Position numbers and translations under genes: made by a program | Notes under the pieces: generated by a model | The model's database searches: none | Told to the model about the DNA's origin: nothing | What the model saw: only the letters and a program-made list of their open reading frames with translations | In this document: piece by piece, positions 38,956-51,805 of the stretch | Layout of the letters: the number at the start of each line of letters is the position of its first letter | How positions within the stretch are numbered: position 1 is the first letter of the stretch | Assembly: GCF_013782625.1 (NCBI RefSeq) | Contig: NZ_CP056199.1 | Span: forward strand, 328,588 to 392,587 | From: Enterobacter sp. RHBSTW-00994 | GTDB taxonomy: Bacteria; Pseudomonadota; Gammaproteobacteria; Enterobacterales; Enterobacteriaceae | DNA: 64,000 bases | Reading direction: 5' to 3'

Positions 38956-39192
38956 TTACTTGTTTTCGTCTTTTGGTGCAGCTTTCAACTTGTCAAACAT
39001 ATCTTTAGCTTTGAACACCGTAGAGGCATCTACTTTTTCAAAAACTTTTTCGGCCAACTTATCAACATGCGTATCTAACGCACCATTAAGGCCAAGCTTG
39101 TTATTAATCTGTTTTTTCACTTGATGTTTAATGATTTTTTCTTTTGTTGCTTCGGGTAAGAGTGCATCTCTCATTTTAGTCAAAAAGCTCAT
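38956..39192 (-). CDS. Small charged protein, unknown
   Basis: This 78-residue helical, lysine-rich protein (MSFLTKMRDALLPEATKEKI...) has no signal peptide, membrane span or recognised motif. Its start overlaps the 3' end of the next gene by 17 bases and uses an almost identical ribosome-binding context (AAGCAAAGGGGAAA). The two are therefore co-transcribed and coupled. Function is not known. Confidence 0.65.
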   Translation of the reverse strand: MSFLTKMRDALLPEATKEKIIKHQVKKQINNKLGLNGALDTHVDKLAEKVFEKVDASTVFKAKDMFDKLKAAPKDENK

Positions 39193-39508
39193 CTGCTTTC
39201 CCCTTTGCTTTTCCTTTTACGACATCATCAATGCATCCTGTGACAGCGACAAGAGCCGCAGCGATCATAGCCATATCATCTGTGTATCCTAAAACTGGCG
39301 TTAAATCAGGAATCAGGTCAATTGGCGATACAAGATAAGCGAGTGCACCGTAAATGATCGTCTTATCTTTGGTTGAGCATTTTTCACTCTCCAGGGCGTA
39401 ATACAGGGTAAACACCTGCTCAAGGGAAGTGCGGCCAATGCTCTTGCAATACATTTTCGCTTTTGCCCAAAAACCCTCTTCGTTGTAATCATCTATCTCT
39501 ATAGCCAT
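39176..39508 (-). CDS. YkvA/DUF1232-family protein
   Basis: The 110-residue protein contains the DUF1232 core IIYGALAYLVSPIDLIPDLTPVLGYTDD (split in my reading at the conserved SPIDLIPD, residues ~59-66). This forms a helical hairpin of unknown role found in many bacteria. It is the first gene of a two-gene minus-strand operon. AGGGG stands 7 bases before its ATG. It lies between the transferase gene and the rrn promoters. Confidence 0.75.
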   Translation of the reverse strand: MAIEIDDYNEEGFWAKAKMYCKSIGRTSLEQVFTLYYALESEKCSTKDKTIIYGALAYLVSPIDLIPDLTPVLGYTDDMAMIAAALVAVTGCIDDVVKGKAKGKADELFD

Positions 39509-39913
39509 TCGTTTCCCCTTTGCTTGTCTTTTTCACGGTGTTATCGGTTTATCGCTTTTCTATAGTGCTGGAGCTGGCTGACGATAAATGTCAGTCATCC
39601 TTATTTCATTTTCGACCAGAATAGCGATGGCTTTAACTAAATCCGGCATAGCCTTGCTGGAGAAACATCTGGACAGTGAAAATCGTAGCGCCACGCTTTC
39701 TTCTATATGTACCTCTATATACTGGTGTGCTTGCTGCACATTAATGAATGTATCGCGGCGATGGAGTGCGTAAATTCATACCGTGTTGAGCCTCATCACC
39801 CTGGAATGTGGCCGAAAACAACGATGATTGTGGATAAGTCTGTGAGCAAAAGGGTATAAGGCGGTGTTTTGCTGTGGAATGCAGCAGTCAGTCATTTTTC
39901 TGCAATTTAAGGG

Positions 39914-39941
39914 TTGCGGCCTGATGAGAACTCCCTATAAT
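39914..39941 (+). promoter_or_regulatory. rrn P1 promoter
   Basis: TTGCGG, a 16-base spacer, TATAAT and the GC-rich discriminator GCGCCTCC give the growth-rate and ppGpp-controlled P1 form. TCCCTATAATGCGCC is the same as in E. coli rrn P1 promoters. Confidence 0.85.
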
Positions 39942-40021
39942 GCGCCTCCATCGACACGGCGGATGTGAATCACTTCACAAACAACCCGGTCGGTTGAAGA
40001 GAAAAATCCTGAAATAACGGG

Positions 40022-40049
40022 TTGACTCTGAAAGAGGAAAGCGTAATAT
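40022..40049 (+). promoter_or_regulatory. rrn P2 promoter
   Basis: TTGACT, a 16-base spacer and TAATAT, then ACGCCACCTCGCGAC, correspond to E. coli rrn P2. Confidence 0.82.
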
Positions 40050-40087
40050 ACGCCACCTCGCGACAGAGCGCTAAAGCGCGTCGCACC

Positions 40088-40100
40088 TGCTCTTTAACAA
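40088..40100 (+). promoter_or_regulatory. rrn leader boxA
   Basis: TGCTCTTTAACAA is the antitermination boxA bound by NusB/S10. A second copy (TGCTCTTTAA) stands in the 16S-23S spacer near 42019. Confidence 0.85.
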
Positions 40101-40231
40101 TTTATCAGACAATCTGTGTGGGCACTCAAAGTGACATGGATTCTTGACGTCGCAAGACGAAAAATGAATACCAAGTCTCTGAGTGAACATACGTAATTCA
40201 TTACGAAGTTTAATTCACGAGCATCAAACTT

Positions 40232-41771
<1,540 letters not shown>

Positions 41772-41856
41772 CCTTAAAGAACCTGCCTTTGTAGTGTCCA
41801 CACAGATTGTCTGATGAAAAGTAAATAGCAAGGCGTCTTGCGATTGAGACTTCAGT

Positions 41857-41932
41857 GTCCCCTTCGTCTAGAGGCCCAGGACACCGCCCTTTCACGGCGG
41901 TAACAGGGGTTCGAATCCCCTAGGGGACGCCA
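41857..41932 (+). tRNA. gltT: tRNA-Glu (UUC)
   Basis: A 76-base cloverleaf with the CCA end encoded. The acceptor GTCCCCT pairs with AGGGGAC and the anticodon TTC is at 41891-41893. It sits in the 16S-23S spacer, making this a Glu-type rrn operon like E. coli rrnB, C, E and G. The exact gene letter is not assignable. Confidence 0.97.
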
Positions 41933-42163
41933 CTTGCTGGTTTGTGAGTGAAAGTCACCTGCCGATATATCTCAAAACTGATTCCGTTGCGTGAGCAGCG
42001 AGTCACGTTTGAGATATTTGCTCTTTAAAAATCTGGATCAAGCTGAAAATTGAAACGACACACTGTGTCTGTTCTCCGTAATAAGAACAGATGAAGGTGT
42101 GTTCGAGTCTCTCAAATTTTCGCAATTTGATGATGAATCGAAAGAAACATCTTCGGGTTGTGA

Positions 42164-45067
<2,904 letters not shown>

Positions 45068-45158
45068 ACAACGCCGAAGATGTTTTGGCGAAAGAGACAT
45101 GATAATCAGCCTGATACAGATAATATTAGCCGGCGAAAGCGGGTTAATGAACAGAATT

Positions 45159-45278
45159 TGCCTGGCGGCTTTAGCGCGGTGGTCCCACCTGACCCCATGC
45201 CGAACTCAGAAGTGAAACGCCGTAGCGCCGATGGTAGTGTGGGGTCTCCCCATGTGAGAGTAGGGAACTGCCAGGCAT
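45159..45278 (+). rRNA. rrf: 5S ribosomal RNA
   Basis: 120 bases from TGCCTGGCGGCTTTAGC to GGAACTGCCAGGCAT, with terminal ends complementary. There is a single 5S and no distal tRNA. Confidence 0.97.
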
Positions 45279-45291
45279 CAATTAAGCAGGA

Positions 45292-45321
45292 AACCCCGGT
45301 CCGAAAGGTCCGGGGTTTTTT
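45292..45321 (+). terminator. rrn terminator
   Basis: AACCCCGG ... CCGGGGTT with inner CC-GAAA-GG, then a T run, 13 bases after 5S. Typical rrn T1. Confidence 0.92.
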
Positions 45322-45351
45322 GCGTCTGTGAGTATGAACGAAAAAACAGAC

Positions 45352-45555
45352 CTAACGACTTGTCATCCACTGCTGAATAAAGCTAACCATCCCGTCAGTA
45401 TCATTCAGATCCAAAACCGGTACTGGAAGTGATAGCCCAGTGTCGCTGGCGACAGCAATAACATGCTCATCCAGTGTTAGTTCACACGTATCATGACCTG
45501 TTAGTGGTGTGACGCGGTCGTTAGATCGGGGGGGACTCTCAGTACTATCGATCAT
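45352..45555 (-). CDS. 67-residue protein of unknown function
   Basis: The ATG at 45555 overlaps the stop of the upstream acetyltransferase gene (ATGA-like overlap), so it is probably translationally coupled. The acidic sequence (MIDSTESPPRSNDRV ... VSFIQQWMTSR) has no recognised domain, signal or span. A TTG one codon earlier is also possible. Function is unknown. Confidence 0.5.
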   Translation of the reverse strand: MIDSTESPPRSNDRVTPLTGHDTCELTLDEHVIAVASDTGLSLPVPVLDLNDTDGMVSFIQQWMTSR

Positions 45556-46031
45556 CAATCTGTTATTGTCTTGCTCATGTTAACGCCCGTAACCCCAAAA
45601 CCTGTAGCCTCATAGACATGCTGAGCACATGTGTTGTCACCGGCAACACGAAGCCTGATCTGCTCAAAACCCTTCACTCTTAGCTCCTGCTCAAAAGCCA
45701 GAAGAGCCTGCTTACCCAGCCCTTTCCCTTGGCAGGAGTTGAAAATATGAAAATCATAGATAAATACGATACGCTTGGCTGTATCGGGTTTGTACCAAAG
45801 ATAACCTACATGCCTGTCTGCATTGTTTGAGCGAGAAATAAGGCACAACAAAATCTGCCCGGGTGTATTAACGCCTTCCGGCAGGTCTTCAGCTATTTCC
45901 TGCCTTGCTCTTGCGAGCGAGTCCTTATCAGAAAGTCGATAGTTTGATGCAATTTCATGCGCGTAATCTGGAATGAAGTATTCCAGATAGCCAGGATATT
46001 CGTCCTCATGCATTGAACGGAAGATAATCAT
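45555..46031 (-). CDS. GNAT-family N-acetyltransferase
   Basis: This 158-residue cytoplasmic acetyltransferase has the acetyl-CoA pyrophosphate loop NSCQGKGLGKQALLAFE (motif Q/RxxGxG/A, ~98-114), a preceding beta-strand VFIYDFHI and the C-terminal YEATGFGVTG. The substrate cannot be inferred. It lies between rrn and the left end of the genomic island, with a likely partner gene downstream. Confidence 0.85.
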   Translation of the reverse strand: MIIFRSMHEDEYPGYLEYFIPDYAHEIASNYRLSDKDSLARARQEIAEDLPEGVNTPGQILLCLISRSNNADRHVGYLWYKPDTAKRIVFIYDFHIFNSCQGKGLGKQALLAFEQELRVKGFEQIRLRVAGDNTCAQHVYEATGFGVTGVNMSKTITD

Positions 46032-46232
46032 TGGTTGAGCCTGTTATGTCGGTAGGGCGTAGTGTAGACAATGAGAGCTTATATCTGCTACTGGCATAGC
46101 CCACTTATAGTTTGTTAAGGATAAACAGAAAGGTGGTCAGATTGACTGCAATTATGTATTGGTCAGGAAAGATATTGGGAATAGATTTTCCGCGATAAGA
46201 TCATGAGGAATCGGCGGAAATGCTTAAAAGCA

Positions 46233-46258
46233 AAAAACCAGCCCTAAGGCTGGTTTTT
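46233..46258 (-). terminator. Likely original pheU terminator, displaced
   Basis: AAAAACCAGCC-CTAA-GGCTGGTTTTT, with a T run in both directions. On the minus strand it stands 8 bases after the left attachment repeat, exactly where a terminator would follow tRNA-Phe in the uninserted chromosome. The island has moved it 12.9 kb from the tRNA. Confidence 0.65.
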
Positions 46259-46285
46259 CTAAATAGTGGTGCCGGACTCGGAATC
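46259..46285. repeat. Left attachment repeat of the island
   Basis: CTAAATAG followed by TGGTGCCGGACTCGGAATC. The right copy reads CTAAATTT followed by TGGTGCCCGGACTCGGAATC. There are two substitutions and one missing C, so the left copy could not serve as a functional tRNA 3' end. Confidence 0.85.
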
Positions 46286-46426
46286 ATATCCACGATTAAC
46301 ATGCTGTTTGTTATTGGTTTTGTTGGTATTTCTTGTAAACAGCGCCCCCACGAAGGCCCCCATAAAGAGCCGCTTTGGTTCTGTGAGGGTTATCACGAAA
46401 AATCGATGGTTAAAGGTAGGGGGCTT

Positions 46427-46501
46427 CGTTATGTGTGGAGTCAGGTCCACATATAGTGGATGGAACTCCACACATAACGGTTCGAGGTCCACATATAACG
46501 G
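46427..46501. repeat. Repeat array TCCACAYATAACGG, 21-bp period
   Basis: Three direct copies begin TCCACAYATA at 46446, 46467 and 46488, exactly 21 bases apart. An inverted copy (CGTTATGTGTGGA, 46427-46439) faces the first, making the palindrome TGTGGA-GTCAGG-TCCACA. Spacing of two helical turns implies protein binding on one DNA face. It lies 140-215 bases inside the left end of the island, in non-coding DNA. Confidence 0.85.
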
Positions 46502-46692
46502 CGTGAGAAATATACCCACCTCGCTTGTAGGGGGTTGATCCGTCACCCCTGCATTGAGCTTTTAGTTGATATGTCGGATTAAGCGCTTTTGAGATAATAT
46601 TTAACGGTGTTGATTATTGTTCATTGAATTATATAAATATCTTCATCTGTTTTTGATATATTGCCATGAGGCATTTAAGGTAACCAAACATT

Positions 46693-46752
46693 ATGGCCCA
46701 ATTCAATCTCTCAGAACCAGAGCTAAAAATACTGCTCCAGAACCCCCTCTAA
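46693..46752 (+). pseudogene. 19-codon frame converging on abiEii, possible remnant
   Basis: ATG at 46693 opens MAQFNLSEPELKILLQNPL and stops at 46752, 30 bases inside the convergent abiEii frame. AAGG lies 10 bases before the ATG. It looks like the start of a gene whose remainder was lost where abiE joins. It may equally be chance. Confidence 0.3.
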
Positions 46753-47652
46753 CTTACTCACCGCCGCTGCAAATTTGGCCGGATTTTTATCATTCAACAC
46801 TGCCAGATTGCGCAGCTTCCAGCGAATCGCCGGAAGATGTTGAATTTCAGGATAGCGATACAGCGACCAGTCAGGGGTATTTTGCTTATAACTGAGCAAG
46901 AACTGACGATCCCTGTCCGTAAGATGCGATTTCAGCGCTTGTGGCAGCAACGTCGTTACTGATAAAAGCGACTCCAGCGATGTTTCCCGCTGTGTCATTC
47001 CTGAAAATTCTTGTGCGTAAAGAGTCGCGATCCGCGGTGTATCCCAGTTTGGTGCCAGCAGCTCGGCAATGGGGCGGGGATGGCCTACCAGATAGCAAAG
47101 AAAACCGTCAAATATCTCGCGCGTCAGGCCCGGTTTCTCCAGCATATTCAGCACGTCAAACAGATCGCGCGGATGCTGGCGATCGAGCGCGGCGCAGATT
47201 TTACCGCCGTATAGATCTGCCAGCGAGACGATATTCATGGTGGTGAAGCCATACTCCATTTCCACCTGTTCACATACAGGCATTTCTGTTGGTGGCAGCA
47301 GCAGCCCGCGCCAGACTGGACTAACCTCAATCTTTATCTGCGCGTCGGCGGTGTTGACGATGATGCGCTTTTCATCCGCTTTATTCTCCTGCCGGATAGC
47401 GGTGATCCCTGGTCTGCCGTTCAGCGATTCAGTAATACGCATCAAGGCGTCATTGATGGCCGCCAGATCGGTATCGCGATCCGCATAGCTCTTATACGCC
47501 AGATCGATATCTACCGACAGGCGAGGGAAATCCTGCACAAACAAATTGATTGCTGTGCCGCCTTTCAGGGCGAAGCAGGACTCCTTTGCCACATATGGCA
47601 GGACTGTCATTAATAGCCTGACCTGTCGGGCATAACTGTCACGCAGATCCAT
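46723..47652 (-). CDS. AbiEii-type nucleotidyltransferase toxin
   Basis: This 309-residue toxin belongs to the AbiE type IV toxin-antitoxin / abortive-infection system. The nucleotidyltransferase motif GGTAINLFVQDFPRLSVDIDL (Gly-Gly and DxD, ~29-49) and the C-terminal motif GGKICAALDRQHPRDLFD (Lys and Asp, ~149-166) are intact. AbiEii enzymes add nucleotides to target RNAs and stop growth during phage infection. It overlaps the antitoxin gene by 14 bases. Confidence 0.9.
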   Translation of the reverse strand: MDLRDSYARQVRLLMTVLPYVAKESCFALKGGTAINLFVQDFPRLSVDIDLAYKSYADRDTDLAAINDALMRITESLNGRPGITAIRQENKADEKRIIVNTADAQIKIEVSPVWRGLLLPPTEMPVCEQVEMEYGFTTMNIVSLADLYGGKICAALDRQHPRDLFDVLNMLEKPGLTREIFDGFLCYLVGHPRPIAELLAPNWDTPRIATLYAQEFSGMTQRETSLESLLSVTTLLPQALKSHLTDRDRQFLLSYKQNTPDWSLYRYPEIQHLPAIRWKLRNLAVLNDKNPAKFAAAVSKLEGVLEQYF

Positions 47653-48442
47653 CTTCGACTCCTTCCGGTTTAAATGCGCGGGGAACGGTGATCTGATAAT
47701 TCGGCTCCAGCCAGCCGCCGGGAACGATTTGCCTTTTTCCCGTACCTGTTTCTATACCGCTTTGATCGAGATACCGAAAATAAGGATGCTCATTGCGTTG
47801 GGCAAGATAGAGCATCACCCGGTTGGTTTTAATCGAATGGCTGGCGCAGAGCAGTGTTTGTAATTTACGCGGGCTGAGAAGATTCATTCCCTGAAACAGA
47901 GCGTCGGCATGTTCGAACGAGATCAACGAAGGAACTCCGCAGGCGATCTCATACGCGGCCAGTTCCGGGACACTGCCCGCTAACAGCCGGTCGCCAATTT
48001 TCAGTTCCGCGGTAAATGACGTTACATCAGCGGTAAGACCCGATGTATACAGCGTGATAAACGTTGCAGATTGTTCAAAGGCTGCAAACCATCCCGGCAG
48101 TTTGACGTAAGCCGGAAGCGCGAGCCAGACCTGCTGTCTGCCCGGCTCGGTATAGTGCGCATGGCCCTGTAGTGCAAGGCTGGTCAGTCCCGCAACGCGA
48201 ACCGGTTTTTCCCACTGCGATTGCAGGCAGTAAACCGCGTCCACCCAATCCGGCTCACGGCCCGTCCGACAGTAAACGCCGTGAGCGATCCGCCTGAGCC
48301 AGCCGTTCTGGACATAGAGGTAAGAGAGTTTACGATCTATGCCGCTGCGGGTAAGCCATGACTGGAGCAGCACCTGGCCGGGTAGCGTGTTTTGCATCAG
48401 CCAGTTTAGATAGTTTGGCAAATGTCGCTCCTGAATAGACAT
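47639..48442 (-). CDS. AbiEi-type antitoxin and autorepressor
   Basis: The 267-residue AbiEi protein has an N-terminal winged helix (LNWLMQNTLPGQVLLQSWLT, then GIDRKLSYLYVQNGWLRRIA) and a large C-terminal antitoxin domain. AbiEi represses the bicistron by binding inverted repeats and neutralises AbiEii without direct contact. The ATG at 48442 gives MSIQERHLPNYL, typical of the family. The frame is open 31 codons further up but those lack family similarity. An inverted repeat at 48516-48534 may be its operator. Confidence 0.88.
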   Translation of the reverse strand: MSIQERHLPNYLNWLMQNTLPGQVLLQSWLTRSGIDRKLSYLYVQNGWLRRIAHGVYCRTGREPDWVDAVYCLQSQWEKPVRVAGLTSLALQGHAHYTEPGRQQVWLALPAYVKLPGWFAAFEQSATFITLYTSGLTADVTSFTAELKIGDRLLAGSVPELAAYEIACGVPSLISFEHADALFQGMNLLSPRKLQTLLCASHSIKTNRVMLYLAQRNEHPYFRYLDQSGIETGTGKRQIVPGGWLEPNYQITVPRAFKPEGVEDGSA

Positions 48443-48515
48443 TAATACGAATATGTAAACCAGTGTAGATTCATGGATACCCCACAGCAAGAAATAGTTT
48501 AATGATTCCTCATTT

Positions 48516-48534
48516 TGTCGACTTAAAATCGACA
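48516..48534. promoter_or_regulatory. Candidate AbiEi operator
   Basis: TGTCGA and TCGACA separated by 7 bases (CTTAAAA), 75 bases upstream of the abiEi ATG in the abiE-hsdR intergenic region. AbiEi proteins bind short inverted repeats at this position in characterised systems. Confidence 0.4.
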
Positions 48535-48706
48535 TTGAATAAAAAATCCAAACTTAACCCCATTCGGGCAAAGTGCGACAAATAGACTCGGTCGGTTTAC
48601 AGAGAACGTGTAACATAGAGGCAAATCGAACAGACATTGTTGCCAGCCGTTCCGGGGTTGTGGGGCGCAGCATGGCCTGAGACGTGACAAAAAAACAGGG
48701 AACACG

Positions 48707-51700
48707 ATGAAATTCACTGAAGATACCCGGGTAAAAATCCCCGTCATCCTCCACCTGATACGGTTGGGCTACCACTACCTGTCCCTGAAAGAACAGCATT
48801 GGGACAAAGAAACCAACATCTTCCCTGATCTCTTTACCGCTGCGCTTGGCAAAATAAACCCCGGAATCGCGCCCGATGACACCGGACGCCTGTTAAAAGA
48901 CCTCACGCTCCTCCTCGACAACGATGACCTGGGGCGCGCCTTCTTCGAAAAACTCAGCGACCGCTCCGGCATCAAACTGATTGACTTCGACAACTTCAAC
49001 AACAACAGTTTCCATGTTGTCACCGAACTGACCTGTGAAAACGGTGACGAAGAGTTCCGCCCGGACATCACGCTACTGATCAACGGCATGCCGCTGATCT
49101 TTATCGAAGTGAAAAAACCCAACAACCGCGAAGGCATCGTCGCAGAACGCAACCGCATCAACGAACGCTTTAAGAACCCCAAATTCAAGCGCTTCGCCAA
49201 TATCACCCAGTTCATGCTCTTCTCCAATAACATGGAGTATGACGACAGCGACCCGGAGCCGATTCAGGGGGCTTTTTACGCCAGCAGCTCTTACAGCAAC
49301 CCGGTATTCAACTACTTCCGCGAAGAAGAACTCTTCAACCTCACCAACTTACTGAAACCGCTGTCTGAAGAAACCGAAATCGCTGTCCTGAAAGACAACA
49401 ACCTGGAAGTGATCCGCACCAACCCGGAATTTCAGACCAACAAAGATCACAACCGCCCGACCAACCGCCTCTGCACCGCGCTGTTGAGCCGCGATCGACT
49501 GGCATTTATCCTGCGCTATGCGCTGGTGTACGTCGCCGAACCCGGCGGCATCCAGAAGCACATCATGCGCTACCCGCAGCTCTTCGCCACCAAAGCGATT
49601 GAGCGCAAACTGAACGTGGGTGTGAAAAAAGGCATCATCTGGCACACTCAGGGCAGCGGGAAAACCGCACTTGCCTACTACAACGTGCGCTTCCTGACGG
49701 ATTACTTCCAGAATCAGCAGGTGATCCCGAAATTCTACTTTATTGTCGATCGTCTTGATCTGCTCCAGCAGGCGCAGCGCGAGTTCACCGCCCGTGGCTT
49801 AATCGTTCACCTTATCGACTCTCGCGAAGCCTTCACCCGCGACATCAAAGCGACGCAGGCGCTGCACAACCACCACGGCAAAGCGGAAATCACCGTCGTC
49901 AACATTCAGAAATTCCGCGATGACCCGGACGTCGTCACCACCAAAGACTACGACATCAACATCCAGCGCGTGTACTTCCTCGATGAAGTCCACCGCAGCT
50001 ACAACCCTAAAGGGAGCTTCCTGGCGAACTTAAGCCAGTCGGACACCAACGCCATCAAAATTGGCCTGACCGGTACGCCTCTGCTGGGAACGGACTACAA
50101 CTCCCGCGACCTCTTCGGCGACTACATCCACAAATACTACTACAACGCCTCCATTGCCGACGGCTACACGCTGCGCCTGATCCGCGAAGAGATCGCCACC
50201 AACTACCGGATGATCCTGCAACAGGCGCTAAAAGAGGTGGAAGTCAGAATGGGCGATGTGGATCGCAAATACATCTACGCCCACCCCAGCTTCGTCAAAC
50301 CGATGCTGAACTACATCGTCACCGACTTTGCCAAAAGCCGGGGCGCGCTGAATGATGACACCATCGGCGGCATGGTGATTTGCGACAGCTCAGAACAGGC
50401 CAAACAGATGTTTGAGTTATTCAACACTGACTACGCCGAATCGCCCACCGTCGCCGATGACGTCACCGAAGAAATGCCGGTATTGCAGGCCGCAGAACCT
50501 GCCGCCGTTTATCAGATTAACGCCAGAGAAACGCGAAAAATCAAACGCGCTGCCCTGATCCTGCACGACATCGGCAGCAAGCAGGAACGCAAAGAGTGGG
50601 TAGATCAATTCAAGGCGGGCGAGATTGACCTGCTGTTCGTCTACAACATGTTGCTCACCGGCTTCGACGCTAAACGGCTGAAAAAGCTCTACCTCGGGCG
50701 GGTGATCAGAAAGCACAACCTGCTCCAGGCGCTGACCCGCGTCAACCGTACTTATAATCACTTCCACTACGGCTACGTGGTGGACTTCGCAGACATCCGC
50801 CAGGAATTTGACGCCACCAACAAGGCCTACTTCGAAGAGCTACAGGCCGAACTGGGCGACGAAATGGAGCACTACTCCCGTCTGTTCAAATCGGTAGAAG
50901 AGATCCGCGAAGAAATCGAACACATCAAAGACGTCCTGTTCAGCTTCGATACCGAAAACGCGGAAATCTTCACTGACCAGATAAGCCAGATCCAGGACCG
51001 GGAAACCGCGCTGGCGCTGAAAAACGCGCTGGCCGACGCCCGCAGCCTGTACAACCTGATCCGCCTTCAGGGCAACACGGAATTTCTTCAGGCGCTGGAC
51101 TTCAACAAACTCAACATCCTGTACCGCGAAGCCAGCCACCGCCTCGACTTACTCAACCTGAAAGCGGATCTGGAGCAGGGTGTTGACCTCTCCGGCCTGC
51201 TGAACCGGGCGCTGGAAGAGGTTGTCTTTGAATTCCACAAAGTGGGCGAAGAAGAGCTGGTACTGGCCGACGAACTGAAAGAGACGCTGCGCCGCACCCG
51301 CGAGGCGCTGGCCGCCAATTTCGACCAGCAGGACCCGCAGTTCGTCAGCCTGAAAGACGAACTGGAGCGCCTGTTTAAGAAAAAGAAACTCAGCGAAGTC
51401 ACCCAGCAAGAAATGGTTGCGAATATCGGCACACTCAATAAAATTCATGACCGCATCAAAGAGCTGAATCGCCAGAACAACCTGCTGCGCCAGAAATACC
51501 GGGGCGACGTCAAATACGCGCGTACCCACAAACACCTCTGCGAGCGCGGCGGCCTGAGCGAGCCGGAGCGTAAAATCTTCGAAGCACTGCTCGGCGTCAA
51601 GCTGGATGCGGATGAAAAAGTGCTGAATAACAGCCAGATACTGAACAATGAAAGCTATTTTGAGCGCCAGATTGTGTCCTGTGTGCTTGATCACTTTGAA

Positions 51701-51805
51701 CAACAGCAGCACATCACCCTGAGTGCGAAAGCGGCTGGCGACATCAACCGCCTGATTGTGGCGGAATACCTGAACGAATTTAATACCGGAGCACGAACGT
51801 GGTAG
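48707..51805 (+). CDS. hsdR: Type I restriction enzyme, HsdR subunit
   Basis: This 1032-residue motor and nuclease subunit has an N-terminal PD-(D/E)xK nuclease with Asp120 (FRPDITLLI), Glu134 and Lys136 (FIEVKKPN). A superfamily 2 helicase follows, with Walker A HTQGSGKTALAYYN (Lys319), DEVH at 426-429, GLTGTP and the later QALTRVNRTY motif. The C-terminal helical domain docks on the methylase. It cleaves unmethylated DNA after ATP-driven translocation. The RBS is AGGGA. It overlaps hsdM by 7 bases. Confidence 0.95.
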   Translation: MKFTEDTRVKIPVILHLIRLGYHYLSLKEQHWDKETNIFPDLFTAALGKINPGIAPDDTGRLLKDLTLLLDNDDLGRAFFEKLSDRSGIKLIDFDNFNNNSFHVVTELTCENGDEEFRPDITLLINGMPLIFIEVKKPNNREGIVAERNRINERFKNPKFKRFANITQFMLFSNNMEYDDSDPEPIQGAFYASSSYSNPVFNYFREEELFNLTNLLKPLSEETEIAVLKDNNLEVIRTNPEFQTNKDHNRPTNRLCTALLSRDRLAFILRYALVYVAEPGGIQKHIMRYPQLFATKAIERKLNVGVKKGIIWHTQGSGKTALAYYNVRFLTDYFQNQQVIPKFYFIVDRLDLLQQAQREFTARGLIVHLIDSREAFTRDIKATQALHNHHGKAEITVVNIQKFRDDPDVVTTKDYDINIQRVYFLDEVHRSYNPKGSFLANLSQSDTNAIKIGLTGTPLLGTDYNSRDLFGDYIHKYYYNASIADGYTLRLIREEIATNYRMILQQALKEVEVRMGDVDRKYIYAHPSFVKPMLNYIVTDFAKSRGALNDDTIGGMVICDSSEQAKQMFELFNTDYAESPTVADDVTEEMPVLQAAEPAAVYQINARETRKIKRAALILHDIGSKQERKEWVDQFKAGEIDLLFVYNMLLTGFDAKRLKKLYLGRVIRKHNLLQALTRVNRTYNHFHYGYVVDFADIRQEFDATNKAYFEELQAELGDEMEHYSRLFKSVEEIREEIEHIKDVLFSFDTENAEIFTDQISQIQDRETALALKNALADARSLYNLIRLQGNTEFLQALDFNKLNILYREASHRLDLLNLKADLEQGVDLSGLLNRALEEVVFEFHKVGEEELVLADELKETLRRTREALAANFDQQDPQFVSLKDELERLFKKKKLSEVTQQEMVANIGTLNKIHDRIKELNRQNNLLRQKYRGDVKYARTHKHLCERGGLSEPERKIFEALLGVKLDADEKVLNNSQILNNESYFERQIVSCVLDHFEQQQHITLSAKAAGDINRLIVAEYLNEFNTGARTW

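Larger units (their letters stand above)
39509..40231 (+). promoter_or_regulatory. rrn upstream and leader region
   Basis: These are 723 bases without a protein gene. The right part holds rrn P1 (39914-39941), P2 (40022-40049) and boxA (40088-40100). The AT-rich stretch 39800-39910 before P1 is where Fis sites and the UP element would lie. The left part (39509-39790) holds no feature I can name. Confidence 0.7.

Noticed and set aside
46220..46546. Overlapping short frames across the left attachment repeat
   Set aside because: They cover a terminator, the attachment site and the repeat array, with no conserved protein features.
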